A stretch of 41,677 nt of DNA from AC-69 sp044869895 (GTDB lineage Bacteria > Actinomycetota > UBA4738 > HRBIN12). Positions 1 through 8,175 of the stretch are shown here, piece by piece. The first letter of the stretch is position 1; every line of letters starts with the position of its first letter. The DNA is taken from NCBI GenBank assembly GCA_044869895.1, contig JBIOXZ010000169.1, positions 1-41,677 on the forward strand. Reading direction: 5' to 3'. Below the pieces are notes generated by a model that worked only from the letters and a program-made list of their open reading frames with translations, did no database searches and was not told the DNA's origin. Both the position numbers and the translations under genes were made by a program.

Positions 1-270
1 CTGTTGTACAAGTTCGGCGCCGCGGTCGACGAGGGCATCGACGGGCCCGAGCTGACGAAGCTCTCCGCGATGACGAAGCTCTATTGCACGGACGTGGCGA
101 TGGAGGTGACGACCGACGCCGTCCAGATCCTCGGCGGCTACGGCTACATCCAGGAGTACCCCGTCGAGCGGATGATGCGGGACGCGAAGATCACGCAGAT
201 CTACGAGGGGACGAACCAGATCCAGCGCGTCGTGATCGCCCGCCACATCCTCAAGTCGCTGGAGGCCTGA
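1..270 (+). CDS. Acyl-CoA dehydrogenase, C-terminal fragment
   Basis: The window opens inside this gene, in frame from base 1; 89 residues to the TGA at 268-270 remain. The tail contains GGYGYIQEYPVERMMRDAK followed by EGTNQIQR and a terminal VIARHIL segment, which is the hallmark end of the C-terminal four-helix domain of FAD-dependent acyl-CoA dehydrogenases. Such enzymes oxidise acyl-CoA to 2-enoyl-CoA and pass electrons to ETF. The catalytic base and the N-terminal domains lie outside the window, so the chain-length class (butyryl, isovaleryl and so on) cannot be told. A strong hairpin follows 40 bases after the stop, so it is probably the last gene of its transcript. Confidence 0.93.
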   Translation: MLYKFGAAVDEGIDGPELTKLSAMTKLYCTDVAMEVTTDAVQILGGYGYIQEYPVERMMRDAKITQIYEGTNQIQRVVIARHILKSLEA

Positions 271-308
271 GGGCCTCGGGCAAATCGTTCCGCGCCGTCC
301 CGATGGAC

Positions 309-343
309 GGGGCCGCGCGCCGACTTCCGCGGCGCGCGGCCCC
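309..343. terminator. GC-rich hairpin terminator
   Basis: A perfect 14-bp inverted repeat (309-322 with 330-343, 7-nt loop) lies 38 bases after the acyl-CoA dehydrogenase stop. There is no T-run, as is usual at this GC content. It also lies downstream of the small minus-strand gene ending at 450, so it may serve both strands. Confidence 0.7.
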
Positions 344-449
344 GAAGAGCCAGGGGCCGCTCGTGAGGCCTGCGGCGCGGGGGGCCCGCCGCCGGCTACC
401 TCGCTCGCGGCCCCCGGGTCATCTGCCCGGCCGGTCCCCTACGCGGGCT

Positions 450-593
450 CTAGAGCCTGACCCGCTCATCCTCAGCCGGCAGCTGCTCGGCGGCGCGCTT
501 CAGGTCATCGCCCGCACGGGCCACGGCCTCCCAAACGGCGACGATACGGGCGGTCATCTCATCGCCGGTGTCGATCCCTGTGATGTCGCTCAT
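450..593 (-). CDS. Possible small acidic protein, 47 aa
   Basis: An ATG at 593 opens a 47-codon frame ending in TAG at 450-452. The protein begins MSDITGIDTGDEMTARIV and ends in a charged, probably helical segment (residues about 13-45, rich in A, E, R and D). A GAGGTGAG stretch just upstream of the ATG can serve as ribosome binding site, and the third codon positions are mostly G or C as in the neighbours. It has no Cys, no membrane segment and no recognisable domain. Nothing in the vicinity assigns a role. It could be a genuine small gene or a chance frame; codon use and the binding site tip me slightly toward a gene. Confidence 0.42.
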   Translation of the reverse strand: MSDITGIDTGDEMTARIVAVWEAVARAGDDLKRAAEQLPAEDERVRL

Positions 594-980
594 CTCACCT
601 CACCTCTCGGTCTGACCTGGCGCCGACGCGACCATGTCGAGTTGTTCTGTATGTCCTTGGCGGCCCGGGCGATCGAGCGGTTCCGGTCGGCGTTGGCAGA
701 GGTGGATCATTTCCTCGATGCCCACGAAGTCGAACGAACGGGTCGCCCACCGCGCCGTTGGCGTACGACCGGCAATGGATCTCAGCACGATTTCCCCCGC
801 GGTTGCTTGCACCGTCAGTATCGGCCCACCTACGGGTCCTGGAGCATCCGCCCTATGGCTAGAGACTCCGGAAAGACCGGGCCGGGGGGCTACGACCTTC
901 GACCACTGGGATGTGGTGGCCGGGTGACCATGACGCGCCACCGGCCACGAGTGCTCCTCAAGGCTGTCGGAGGAGGTCGG
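594..980. other. Gene-poor stretch upstream of the repair operon
   Basis: About 390 bases without a convincing gene. On the plus strand a frame opening at ATG 652 and running to 983 starts with a plausible helical segment (MSLAARAIERFRSALAEV...) but loses protein-like composition after about 45 residues. On the minus strand a frame ends at TGA 600-602, six bases before the 47-aa gene, again without a clear start. Both have weaker G/C at third positions than real genes here. The stretch looks like decayed coding sequence rather than a regulatory region. Confidence 0.4.
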
Positions 981-986
981 TAAGCT
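981..986 (+). promoter_or_regulatory. -10 box TAAGCT, leaderless promoter of the repair operon
   Basis: TAAGCT lies 6 nt before ATG 993, where transcription would begin at or near the A of the start codon. The GGAGGAGG further upstream (969-976) is too far for a normal ribosome binding site. The same geometry recurs at several other genes of the window. Confidence 0.5.
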
Positions 987-992
987 TCGCCC

Positions 993-1949
993 ATGCTGTC
1001 GCTTCGAGCGGATCCGTGGATCCCCGATTTCGGCATGGGGTTCCAGGCCCGGCTGGACGAGACGCCGGCACGGGCCGATCCCTTCGTCGAGACCGATGAC
1101 TGGCGCATCCCCATCGTCTCCCAGAGGGTCGAGCCGGGCACGGTGTGGTTCGTGGACGGCGTCCGGCGGGTGGAGCTTCGGCTGATCGCCGGGGACGAGT
1201 ACGGCGGACACGCCCCGGGCCTGTTCGGGTCGTTCGCCGTGGGTGCCGTTCGATGCGATGCCAGCGCGACATTCGCCGAGCATTCGCTGGGGCGCTCGGT
1301 TGTGGTGGGAGGCGGGCTCCGCCCGGAACCCGTCGAGGTTCGGGTTGGCGGGGCGGTCCTCGAGTACCAGCCCGCCACGGAGCCGGGTGGCGACCCGGAC
1401 GCTCCGCTGTTCGGCCTGCAGAAGGCGATGATGGCGCAGGAGGCTGCGCTCGCCTCGCGCATCGCTGCGGGTAAGGAGGAACTGGTGCTCACCGACGGAC
1501 GCCTCGGGTTCCTCGACGCGACGCGGAGCCCAGTGGTCGGGGTGGTGAAGCGGTTCGTTCGCGCGTACCTCGACCCCGATCAGGATGCGCTCCTTCCCCG
1601 GCTCTCGCCCGCAGAGCGCACGCCGCTGTTCGGGCTGGTGTACGAGGGCCAGCCGCTCGAGCGGTACGCGTGGTACACCCGACTGGTGCGTAGCCGACCC
1701 GAATGGCACGACCACGCCGGCCTGGTGCGTTGTGAGGTTCGGGTCGCCATGGGCCTTGACGGAGCGAGGAGCCTGGCCGACCGGGTGAGCGCCCTGCTTC
1801 CGGGGTTCGCCGGCCGACCCTTCGATCCCCGGTTCCCCCAGAACCTGGCCCCGATCGCGGGGCTCGAGCGCTTCCTCCAGCATCGGTTGGGCCACCGAGG
1901 GCTGATCCGCCGGGCCCTGATCGCCCGTCTTGCGGAGGAGGCGACCTGA
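993..1949 (+). CDS. nurA: NurA-family nuclease, partner of HerA
   Basis: The 318-residue protein fits the NurA family, a nuclease that with the HerA translocase resects DNA ends made by Mre11-Rad50. Motifs in order: FVDG at residues 53-56 (first metal-binding Asp, D55), a helix containing E150, LTDGRLGFLD at 166-175 (D168), VVGVVKRF at 181-188 with K186, a WYTRL strand near 227, and the C-terminal PQNLAPIAGLE...HRLGHRGLIRRAL segment around 282-310 with H301. Asp, Glu, Asp and a late His are the family's metal-site pattern. The assignment rests on these motifs and on the next gene, a HerA-type ATPase that starts 2 nt downstream of this stop. It heads the operon and its promoter appears leaderless. 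Confidence 0.85.
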   Translation: MLSLRADPWIPDFGMGFQARLDETPARADPFVETDDWRIPIVSQRVEPGTVWFVDGVRRVELRLIAGDEYGGHAPGLFGSFAVGAVRCDASATFAEHSLGRSVVVGGGLRPEPVEVRVGGAVLEYQPATEPGGDPDAPLFGLQKAMMAQEAALASRIAAGKEELVLTDGRLGFLDATRSPVVGVVKRFVRAYLDPDQDALLPRLSPAERTPLFGLVYEGQPLERYAWYTRLVRSRPEWHDHAGLVRCEVRVAMGLDGARSLADRVSALLPGFAGRPFDPRFPQNLAPIAGLERFLQHRLGHRGLIRRALIARLAEEAT

Positions 1950-1951
1950 GC

Positions 1952-3631
1952 GTGGTGGAGAGCGAGCCGGTTGGCAGGGTCCTGGGCACCGAGGACGCCA
2001 CCCCGCTCATCTTCTGGGTGGGCGTCGCCGCCGATTCCTACCTCCAGCTCGACGACGCCGTCGTGGTCGACACGGACGTCCCGGGGCGGGGTCCGCTTCG
2101 GATCGCCGGCATCGTCCAGGATGTCCGGGCCCGGCACGAGGGAGCGCAGTTCGACACCGACGTGTTCCTCGTGGAGCGCGGTGTGCTGCCGGTCGACACG
2201 GCGGTCGCCGCCCAGGTCGTGGCCACCCGGTTCGAGCCCGAGGTGTTCGTCCCGCCCATGCCCGGCCTGCCCGCATCCCGGGCCCGGGGCAAGGACCGGG
2301 ACGAGGCCCTGTACTTCGACCAGATGGAGCGGCGGGTTCCGGCCGGCCTGACCAGGGACGGCGAGCCGATGTTCCTCGACCTCGATTTCCTCGACGGCAC
2401 CCGCGGCGCCCACGTGAATATCTCGGGCGTCTCCGGCGTCGCGACCAAGACGACCTACGCGTTGTTCCTCCTGTACGCGCTGTTCCACTCGGACGTGCTC
2501 GGGCGGTACTCGACCAACACCAAGGCCATCGTGTTTAACGTGAAGGGCGAGGACCTCATGTGGCTCGACACTCCCAACACCAAGCTGCAGCAGACCGACC
2601 GCGATGACTACGGTCGACTCGGCCTCCCGGTGGGAGCGTTCGAGAGCGTGGGGGTATGGGCGCCGGTGCGGCCGGACGCGGGCGGTCAAGCGGTACCACA
2701 GATCGAGGGGCGCTCGCGGGGCGTGACGGCGTACTACTGGACGGTGCGGGAGTTCGTCCGGGAGAAGTTCCTCCGGTTCCTGTTCGCCGAAGCCGAGGAC
2801 GAGCGGTCGCAGATCGGCGACCTCGTTGCTCGGGTCGAATCGCATCTCGATCGGGAGTGCGCGGACGACCCGGAGAGCAATGCATCCGTGTCGTTCGGGG
2901 GGTTCCCCGTGGAGGACTTCGACGCCCTGTGCGAGGTGATCCGGGAGCAGGTGGAGGACGAGCACTCGCCGTGGCGAGGGCGACTGTCCGACGCGACGGT
3001 GGCGGCCTTCGTCCGTCGTCTTGACGCGGCGCGCTTCCGGATGGCGCATCTCGTGTGGGGACGGGCCGCAGAGCGCCCGGAGCGCCACCGGATCGACTGG
3101 GAGGCGAATCAGGTCACGGTAATCGACATCCACAACCTTCACGACCGGGCCAAACGGTTCGTCACAGGCGTGGTGATCAAGCGTCTGTTCGAGCACAAGG
3201 AGCGGATGGGGCGGCGCGAGCCGCTCGCGTTCCTGGTCCTGGACGAGCTCAACCGCTACGCGCCGCGAGAGGGGTGGAGCCCCATCAAGGAGGTCCTACT
3301 CGACGTCGCGGAGCGCGGCCGCTCGCTGGGAATGATCCTGGTCGGCGCGGAGCAGACGGCGAGTGAGGTCGAGCGGCGGATCATCGCCAACAGCGCGTTC
3401 CGAGTGGTGGGGCGGCTGGACACGGCGGAGGCGGCCCGGGGCGAGTACGGATTCCTCCCCGCCGTCACCCGGTCGCGGGCCTCCATCCTCAAGCCGGGGT
3501 CGATGATCCTCCAGCAACCGCACATCCCCATCCCACTCCAGATCCGCTTCCCCTTCCCGTCGTGGGCCACCCGGGCCGACGAGGCGGCGCCCTCGGGCGG
3601 GGACCCGTTCCGGCCGTTCCGGGGGGAATGA
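1952..3631 (+). CDS. herA: HerA-type DNA translocase ATPase
   Basis: This 559-residue protein has the HerA plan: an N-terminal beta-barrel (about 6-100) followed by a RecA-like core. The P-loop region reads ISGVSGVATKTTYALF at 157-172, a noncanonical Walker A with K166 and T167 but Thr in place of the usual Gly before Lys. Walker B is LAFLVLDEL at 425-433 (D431, E432). GRSLGMILVGAEQTASEVE at 456-474 and the IIANSAFRVVGRLD strand follow the HerA/FtsK sensor region. HerA forms a hexameric ring that feeds DNA to NurA. The start is GTG 1952, with GGAGGAGG (1934-1940 region) at suitable distance. Its stop overlaps sbcD by four bases (ATGA), so the two are translationally coupled. Confidence 0.85.
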   Translation: MVESEPVGRVLGTEDATPLIFWVGVAADSYLQLDDAVVVDTDVPGRGPLRIAGIVQDVRARHEGAQFDTDVFLVERGVLPVDTAVAAQVVATRFEPEVFVPPMPGLPASRARGKDRDEALYFDQMERRVPAGLTRDGEPMFLDLDFLDGTRGAHVNISGVSGVATKTTYALFLLYALFHSDVLGRYSTNTKAIVFNVKGEDLMWLDTPNTKLQQTDRDDYGRLGLPVGAFESVGVWAPVRPDAGGQAVPQIEGRSRGVTAYYWTVREFVREKFLRFLFAEAEDERSQIGDLVARVESHLDRECADDPESNASVSFGGFPVEDFDALCEVIREQVEDEHSPWRGRLSDATVAAFVRRLDAARFRMAHLVWGRAAERPERHRIDWEANQVTVIDIHNLHDRAKRFVTGVVIKRLFEHKERMGRREPLAFLVLDELNRYAPREGWSPIKEVLLDVAERGRSLGMILVGAEQTASEVERRIIANSAFRVVGRLDTAEAARGEYGFLPAVTRSRASILKPGSMILQQPHIPIPLQIRFPFPSWATRADEAAPSGGDPFRPFRGE

Positions 3632-4797
3632 GCGCTCTGAGGTTCCTGCACACGGCGGACTGGCACGTCGGCAAGGCCATCCGAGGAAGGCCGCGGTACG
3701 AGGAGTTCGCGGCGGCGCTCGACGAGGTCGTGGGGATCGCCCGCGATGAGGCCGTCGACGCGGTGCTCGTGGCAGGGGACCTCTACGAGCACCGGGCTGC
3801 GCCACCCGAAGCCGATGCCGTGGTGTTCGAAGCCCTCCTTCGTTTGCATGAGGCAGGGATCCGTATGGTGGCCATCCCCGGCAACCATGACTCCGCCCTC
3901 CGGCTGGAGGCCTTGAGCAAGCTGCTGCGACCGATCGACGTCCATCTGGTGCCGCGCGTGGCTCCACCCGACGGCGGCGGGATCGTCGAGCTGCCATCGC
4001 GGGACGGGGCCGTCTCGGCCCTGGTCGCCTGTGTCCCGTTCGTCCCCGAGCGGCGATTCGGCGACGCCGCGGCGCTTTTCGAGGCCGGAGAGCGTTGGTT
4101 CCTGTCCTACGCGGAGGGGATGGGGGAGTTGCTGGTGGCCATGGCGGGTGGCTTCCGTCCGGATCGCGTCAACGTGCTCATCGCCCATCTGTTCACCGAC
4201 GGCGCGATGCTTGGCGGCGGCGAACGCGAGGTCAGCATCGGGCTTCAGTACGCCATCTCACCGTCGAGGCTGCCCGGGGACGCGGCGTACATCGCACTCG
4301 GCCATGTGCACCGGCCTCAACCGGTCAAGGGGTCGGCAGCTCCGGCCCGGTATGCTGGCTCGCTGATCCAGCTCGACTTCGGCGAGGTGGACCAGCGGAA
4401 GTCGGTGGCGATCGTGGAGGCTTCTCCGGGGAAGCCGGCCCGGGTCCGGGAGGTCCCGCTCACTGCGGGCCGGCGCCTGGTCGACGTTCGAGGGACCTTC
4501 GACGAGATCGTTGCCCGAGCCGCCGACCTCGCTGATGCGTACCTCCGGGTGTTCGTGAGAACCGAGGGTCCGGTCCCGGGGTTGGCCGACAGGATTCGAG
4601 AGGCCGTTCCGAACGCCCTCGACGTTCACCTTGACTACGAGCGGCCCGAAGCCACCTCCCCAGCCGAGCCGGTCTCCTCGCTCCGGCCACGCGACCAGTT
4701 CGAGGCATATTTCCGCGCCCAGCACGGCGCGGAGCCATCCGCGGAGGTCCTCGAGGCCTTCGACGAGGCCCTCGCCCTCGACGCCGAGGGGGCCTGA
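3628..4797 (+). CDS. sbcD: SbcD/Mre11 DNA exonuclease subunit
   Basis: The 389-residue calcineurin-like phosphoesterase carries all Mre11 metal motifs: ADWHVG (D11, H13), VAGDLYE (D51), GNHDS (N87, H88, D89), IAHLF (H187) and GHVH (H226, H228). SbcD/Mre11 with SbcC/Rad50 forms the Mn-dependent nuclease that cuts hairpins, blocked ends and protein-bound ends. The C-terminal part (about 290-389) is the DNA-capping and Rad50-binding region, ending in an acidic helix. The ATG at 3628 overlaps the herA stop (ATGA); an in-frame earlier start would bury the gene in herA and add 22 unlikely residues. The stop TGA overlaps the sbcC ATG by one base. Confidence 0.95.
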   Translation: MSALRFLHTADWHVGKAIRGRPRYEEFAAALDEVVGIARDEAVDAVLVAGDLYEHRAAPPEADAVVFEALLRLHEAGIRMVAIPGNHDSALRLEALSKLLRPIDVHLVPRVAPPDGGGIVELPSRDGAVSALVACVPFVPERRFGDAAALFEAGERWFLSYAEGMGELLVAMAGGFRPDRVNVLIAHLFTDGAMLGGGEREVSIGLQYAISPSRLPGDAAYIALGHVHRPQPVKGSAAPARYAGSLIQLDFGEVDQRKSVAIVEASPGKPARVREVPLTAGRRLVDVRGTFDEIVARAADLADAYLRVFVRTEGPVPGLADRIREAVPNALDVHLDYERPEATSPAEPVSSLRPRDQFEAYFRAQHGAEPSAEVLEAFDEALALDAEGA

Positions 4798-7364
4798 TGC
4801 GTCCCGTCCGACTCGAACTGAAGGGGTTCACGTCCTTCCGTGACGACCAGGCCATCGACTTCGACGGCCTCGACCTGTTCGCCATCGCCGGGCCCACGGG
4901 CTCCGGAAAGTCCTCGATCCTCGACGCCATCACGTACGCCCTCTACGGCTCGGTCGATCGGGTGGGCAGGCAGGTCGCGCAGCTCGTCAGCCAGGGCCAG
5001 CCCCGGATGGCCGTGATGCTCCAGTTCGCCGTGGGGAAGGAGCGCTACCGAGTGGCCCGGTCCACGCCGGCCCACGGCGGGTCGAAAATCCTGCTGGAGC
5101 GGTGGGAGGACGGAGAGTGGCGGCAGGCTGGCGAGGGCGCGGACCGGGTCCGGGAAGCAGACGCCATGATCAGGCGGGCCATCGGACTGGACTACGAGGC
5201 CTTCACCCGGTCCGTGCTGCTCCCGCAGGGGAAATTCGCCGAGTTCCTGGTAGGCGATGCCAAGGACCGGCGGAACATCCTGACCGAGCTCCTGGGCCTG
5301 GAACTGTTCGAGCGCCTGGCCAGGCTGGCCGGCGAGATCAAGCGGATGGCTTCCGCGGAGGCCGGGGCGAACGAGCGACTCCTCTCCACCGAGTACGCCG
5401 GCGTGACCGAGGAGGCCGTGGCAGAGGCTGCGGCCGCGGCCGCGGAGGCGGCGGCCCGAGAGGCGAGCCTGGCTGGCGCCGAGGGCACGCTGAGGAAGCT
5501 GGCTAACCGGTGGGCGGAGACTGAGCGGTCGGTACAGGAGCTTCGAACGTGCGCGGTCGATGCCCGGCGTGCGGGCGCCATCTCGGCCGAGTCGGCGGAG
5601 GCGCTCGAGGATCTGGCCGACCGCCTGGCCGAGGCCGAGGCCGGGGCCTCTGCCGCCGTCAAGGCGACCGAGGCCAGGGCGAAGGAAGCCCGGAAGGCGA
5701 GGGCGGCATTCGAGAAGGCGCAGGCGGGCTGGGGGGGCGCCGCGCAGGTGGCCTCGCTCCGAGCCAGAGCGGAGGCATTGGCGGGATCACGAGCGGAGGT
5801 GGCGAAGGCCCAGACCGCGGCCAGGGCTGCCCGGGCAGTGATCCCGAAACTGGCCAAGAGGCTCGAGGTGGCGGAGCAGGCGGTGGCGGCCCGGGTGGGC
5901 GAGGCCGAGGCCGCCATCGCCGCGGTCGAGTCGTCGGAGGAGGCCCTCGACCGGGCTACGCACGCGGATCTGGTGGCCGCGGTTCGAAGCGGCGTGAAGG
6001 TGGGCGACCCGTGTCCGGTCTGCGGTCGAGCCATAGAGTCCCTTCCCAAGGCGCGCGGGGCGCAGGCGCTGGAGCGGGTGAAGGCGGCATACGCGAAGGC
6101 ACGGCGAAGCGCCGAGCAAGCGAGCGAGGCCTTGCAGCGCGCGCGGGCGGATCGGGACGAGGCGGAACGTGAGGCCGGCCAGGCCGAGCGCGAAGCCATC
6201 CGGATCGAGGAGCACCTCGCCGGCTTGATAGGGGAGCTCGAGAGCGCGGAGTCGGAGATCGCTGAGGCCTTCGGCGGGAAGGTTCCCACCGACGCGGTCG
6301 CGGTGCTCGACGGACGCCTGGGACGTCTCGAGGACCTGGACCGGTCGTGCGACGTGGCCGAGGCCGCGTTGGCCGCGGCCAAGGATGAAGGGGTCATCGC
6401 CGAACGCGAGCGGGATGGCCTCATCGCTCGAGCCGCCGAGGTCCGAGGGCGGCTCGGAGGGCTGTCGGTGAGTGGGTTGGTGGAGCGTGCTCGTACCCTG
6501 GCGGGCCCCGATCTCGGTCTGAAGGAGTTGCCGCAGGCCGCTCCGGTCACCGATACCGGCGAGCTGCTGGCCGCCGCGACCGCGCTCGCGCACGGGCTCG
6601 GCTCGCTCGCCGAGCGCCTGGACGAGCTGGCATCCGCGCGCGCGGAGGGCGAGGCCGTCCTGCTGGCCGAGGCCAGGGGCACCGTCGGCGATGGGTTCGA
6701 GTCCGCCGCCACCTTGTCGGAGCTCGTCGATGCGGTGGCCGGGGCCCGCACCGCGGCGGCCAGGGAGGCGGCCACCGCCGAGCATCGCTCGGCCGAGCTC
6801 ATGGCCAAGCTGGCGAACGCCAGGGACCTGATCGAGCGGGTGATCGAGCAGCGGGGACGGGCGTCGCGCTTCGACGCGTTGTCGAAGGAGCTGCGGGCCG
6901 ACCGGATCATCGCCTTCCTCCAGGTCGAGGCGCTCCAGATCCTCGCCGCCGCAGGCTCCGAGCACCTGTCGACCCTGTCCGGCGGGCGGTATCGCCTGGC
7001 GTTCGACCAGGACGAGTTCTTCGTGATCGATGCCTGGAACGGCGAGGAGCGCCGGAGTGCACGGACGCTCTCGGGAGGTGAGACGTTCCTCGCGTCGCTC
7101 GGTCTCGCGCTTGCCCTGTCAGAGCAGGTCCGGTCGCTCTCGCTCAGTCGCCGTGCCGATCTGGACAGCCTGTTCCTTGACGAGGGGTTCGGCACGCTCG
7201 ACCCGGAGACGCTCGAGGTGGTCGTCGACGCCATCGAGCAGTTGGGGAGCGACGGCAGGATGGTCGGTGTCATCACCCACGTTCGGGAGCTGGCGCTACG
7301 TCTCCCGGCGAGGATCGAGGTGGATGGCTCACCCCGGGGAAGCCAGATCCAGGTGATCGCCTAG
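4797..7364 (+). CDS. sbcC: SbcC/Rad50 SMC-like ATPase
   Basis: This 855-residue ABC-type ATPase pairs with SbcD. The N-terminal half-site has GPTGSGKSS (32-40, K38) and the Q-loop LPQGKFAEFL near 142. Two long Ala/Glu/Arg-rich coiled coils flank a zinc hook, CPVCG (C406, C409), which joins two Rad50 arms. The C-terminal half has the LSGGE signature (758-762) and the Walker B run LFLDEGFG (D795, E796). It is clearly shorter than E. coli SbcC (about 1050 aa), so the coils are short, nearer to a compact Rad50. It starts at ATG 4797 inside the sbcD stop. Its TAG stop shares the palindrome CTAG with the stop of the convergent lipoprotein gene. Confidence 0.95.
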   Translation: MRPVRLELKGFTSFRDDQAIDFDGLDLFAIAGPTGSGKSSILDAITYALYGSVDRVGRQVAQLVSQGQPRMAVMLQFAVGKERYRVARSTPAHGGSKILLERWEDGEWRQAGEGADRVREADAMIRRAIGLDYEAFTRSVLLPQGKFAEFLVGDAKDRRNILTELLGLELFERLARLAGEIKRMASAEAGANERLLSTEYAGVTEEAVAEAAAAAAEAAAREASLAGAEGTLRKLANRWAETERSVQELRTCAVDARRAGAISAESAEALEDLADRLAEAEAGASAAVKATEARAKEARKARAAFEKAQAGWGGAAQVASLRARAEALAGSRAEVAKAQTAARAARAVIPKLAKRLEVAEQAVAARVGEAEAAIAAVESSEEALDRATHADLVAAVRSGVKVGDPCPVCGRAIESLPKARGAQALERVKAAYAKARRSAEQASEALQRARADRDEAEREAGQAEREAIRIEEHLAGLIGELESAESEIAEAFGGKVPTDAVAVLDGRLGRLEDLDRSCDVAEAALAAAKDEGVIAERERDGLIARAAEVRGRLGGLSVSGLVERARTLAGPDLGLKELPQAAPVTDTGELLAAATALAHGLGSLAERLDELASARAEGEAVLLAEARGTVGDGFESAATLSELVDAVAGARTAAAREAATAEHRSAELMAKLANARDLIERVIEQRGRASRFDALSKELRADRIIAFLQVEALQILAAAGSEHLSTLSGGRYRLAFDQDEFFVIDAWNGEERRSARTLSGGETFLASLGLALALSEQVRSLSLSRRADLDSLFLDEGFGTLDPETLEVVVDAIEQLGSDGRMVGVITHVRELALRLPARIEVDGSPRGSQIQVIA

Positions 7365-8113
7365 GCCGGCATCACCACGCGATCGACCACCGTCCAGCCG
7401 TTGCCGTCCCATCTGATCGTGGTGGTGCGGAACCTGCTCGGACAGCAGTGGGAGTCGCCCGGCTCGTACTCGGCCGAGCGGATCCGAAGCGTTCCCGACG
7501 CGAGCTCGATCTCCGTGTCGCACGTCGACCGACGGAAGATGGGGGTGGCGAACCCGGCAGCACTTCGTACCACCCTCCAGACGCCGCACGCCCCGCTGCC
7601 TCCCTTGTCCTCGAAGGTGAGCACGTCGGGGATGGCGTCGCCGGTCACGTCGCCCACGTCGAACCGCACGCCGAAGACCCCCTCGGAGGGCGGATCGGTG
7701 AACGCGTAGACCACCCGCCAGTGAGGTCGGTCGGTGAACGCCTGCCACAGCTCGAACCCGTGCTCCGACGAGAACGGATCCACGCCTCGCGTCCATGCCA
7801 GCGCGATCTGGGGAACCGATCCCGGGCTCGGCGGCAGCCTCCAGGCCATGGTCACCTCTGCTCCGAGCGGTACGAGGTCGGCCACCGGAACCTTGTCGGG
7901 AGCCTGGCCGCGGGCGTAGGTCGTCGGCGCGTCGACGGGCACGTCGACGACGGGCGACGGAGTGAGCGACGGCGTCGCGGTGGCGGTGAGCGTGGGGCTC
8001 GGCGACGTCGCCGTCGGTTCGACCGTTCGGGTGGGGCTCGGCGCGGGCGCGGACTCGACGCCGCACGAGGTCGCCAGGACGAGCAGGGTGCTGAAGGTGG
8101 CGAGTCGGCGCAT
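7361..8113 (-). CDS. FG-GAP-like lipoprotein
   Basis: The product (250 aa from ATG 8113) starts with MRRLATFSTLLVLATSC, a short n-region, hydrophobic core and lipobox with Cys 17, so it should be lipidated and exposed outside the membrane. A Pro/Thr/Ser-rich linker (about 20-55) follows, then a globular domain with VGDVTGDAIPDVLTFEDK near 160-180, which resembles the Ca-binding loop of FG-GAP/VCBS repeats. Four late Cys may form disulfides. The start at 8113 is chosen because a TAGCAT box sits 7 nt before it; ATG 8122 is an alternative with a GGAGG 13 nt upstream. It is convergent with sbcC and divergent from the thioesterase. No function is known. Confidence 0.75.
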   Translation of the reverse strand: MRRLATFSTLLVLATSCGVESAPAPSPTRTVEPTATSPSPTLTATATPSLTPSPVVDVPVDAPTTYARGQAPDKVPVADLVPLGAEVTMAWRLPPSPGSVPQIALAWTRGVDPFSSEHGFELWQAFTDRPHWRVVYAFTDPPSEGVFGVRFDVGDVTGDAIPDVLTFEDKGGSGACGVWRVVRSAAGFATPIFRRSTCDTEIELASGTLRIRSAEYEPGDSHCCPSRFRTTTIRWDGNGWTVVDRVVMPA

Positions 8114-8120
8114 GGCCGGC

Positions 8121-8126
8121 ATGCTA
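8121..8126 (-). promoter_or_regulatory. -10 box TAGCAT, leaderless promoter of the lipoprotein gene
   Basis: Read on the minus strand, TAGCAT precedes ATG 8113 by 7 nt. It faces away from the thioesterase promoter at 8164-8169, so the two genes share a divergent control region of about 60 bases. Confidence 0.4.
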
Positions 8127-8163
8127 CCCGCACGACCTCCACCGAACGCCCGGGAGCGTGGGG

Positions 8164-8169
8164 TACGGT
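8164..8169 (+). promoter_or_regulatory. -10 box TACGGT, leaderless promoter of the thioesterase gene
   Basis: TACGGT lies 6 nt before ATG 8176, and no Shine-Dalgarno sequence is present in between. The geometry is that of actinobacterial leaderless promoters and decides the start at 8176 over the in-frame GTG at 8158. Confidence 0.5.
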
Positions 8170-8175
8170 CCGCAC

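Noticed and set aside
652..983. Possible plus-strand gene beginning MSLAARAIERFRSALAEV
   Set aside because: The first 40 residues look plausible, but there is no ribosome binding site or -10 box and the rest lacks protein character; it is mentioned only as possible eroded sequence.
5425..5460. GCGGCC-rich tandem pattern in sbcC
   Set aside because: It is the expected result of consecutive Ala and Glu codons in a coiled coil, not a separate repeat element.
5192..7276. Open frame of about 690 codons antisense to sbcC
   Set aside because: A Ser/Ala/Arg-rich translation caused by the repetitive Ala/Glu codons of the coiled coils; it has no start signal and no motif.
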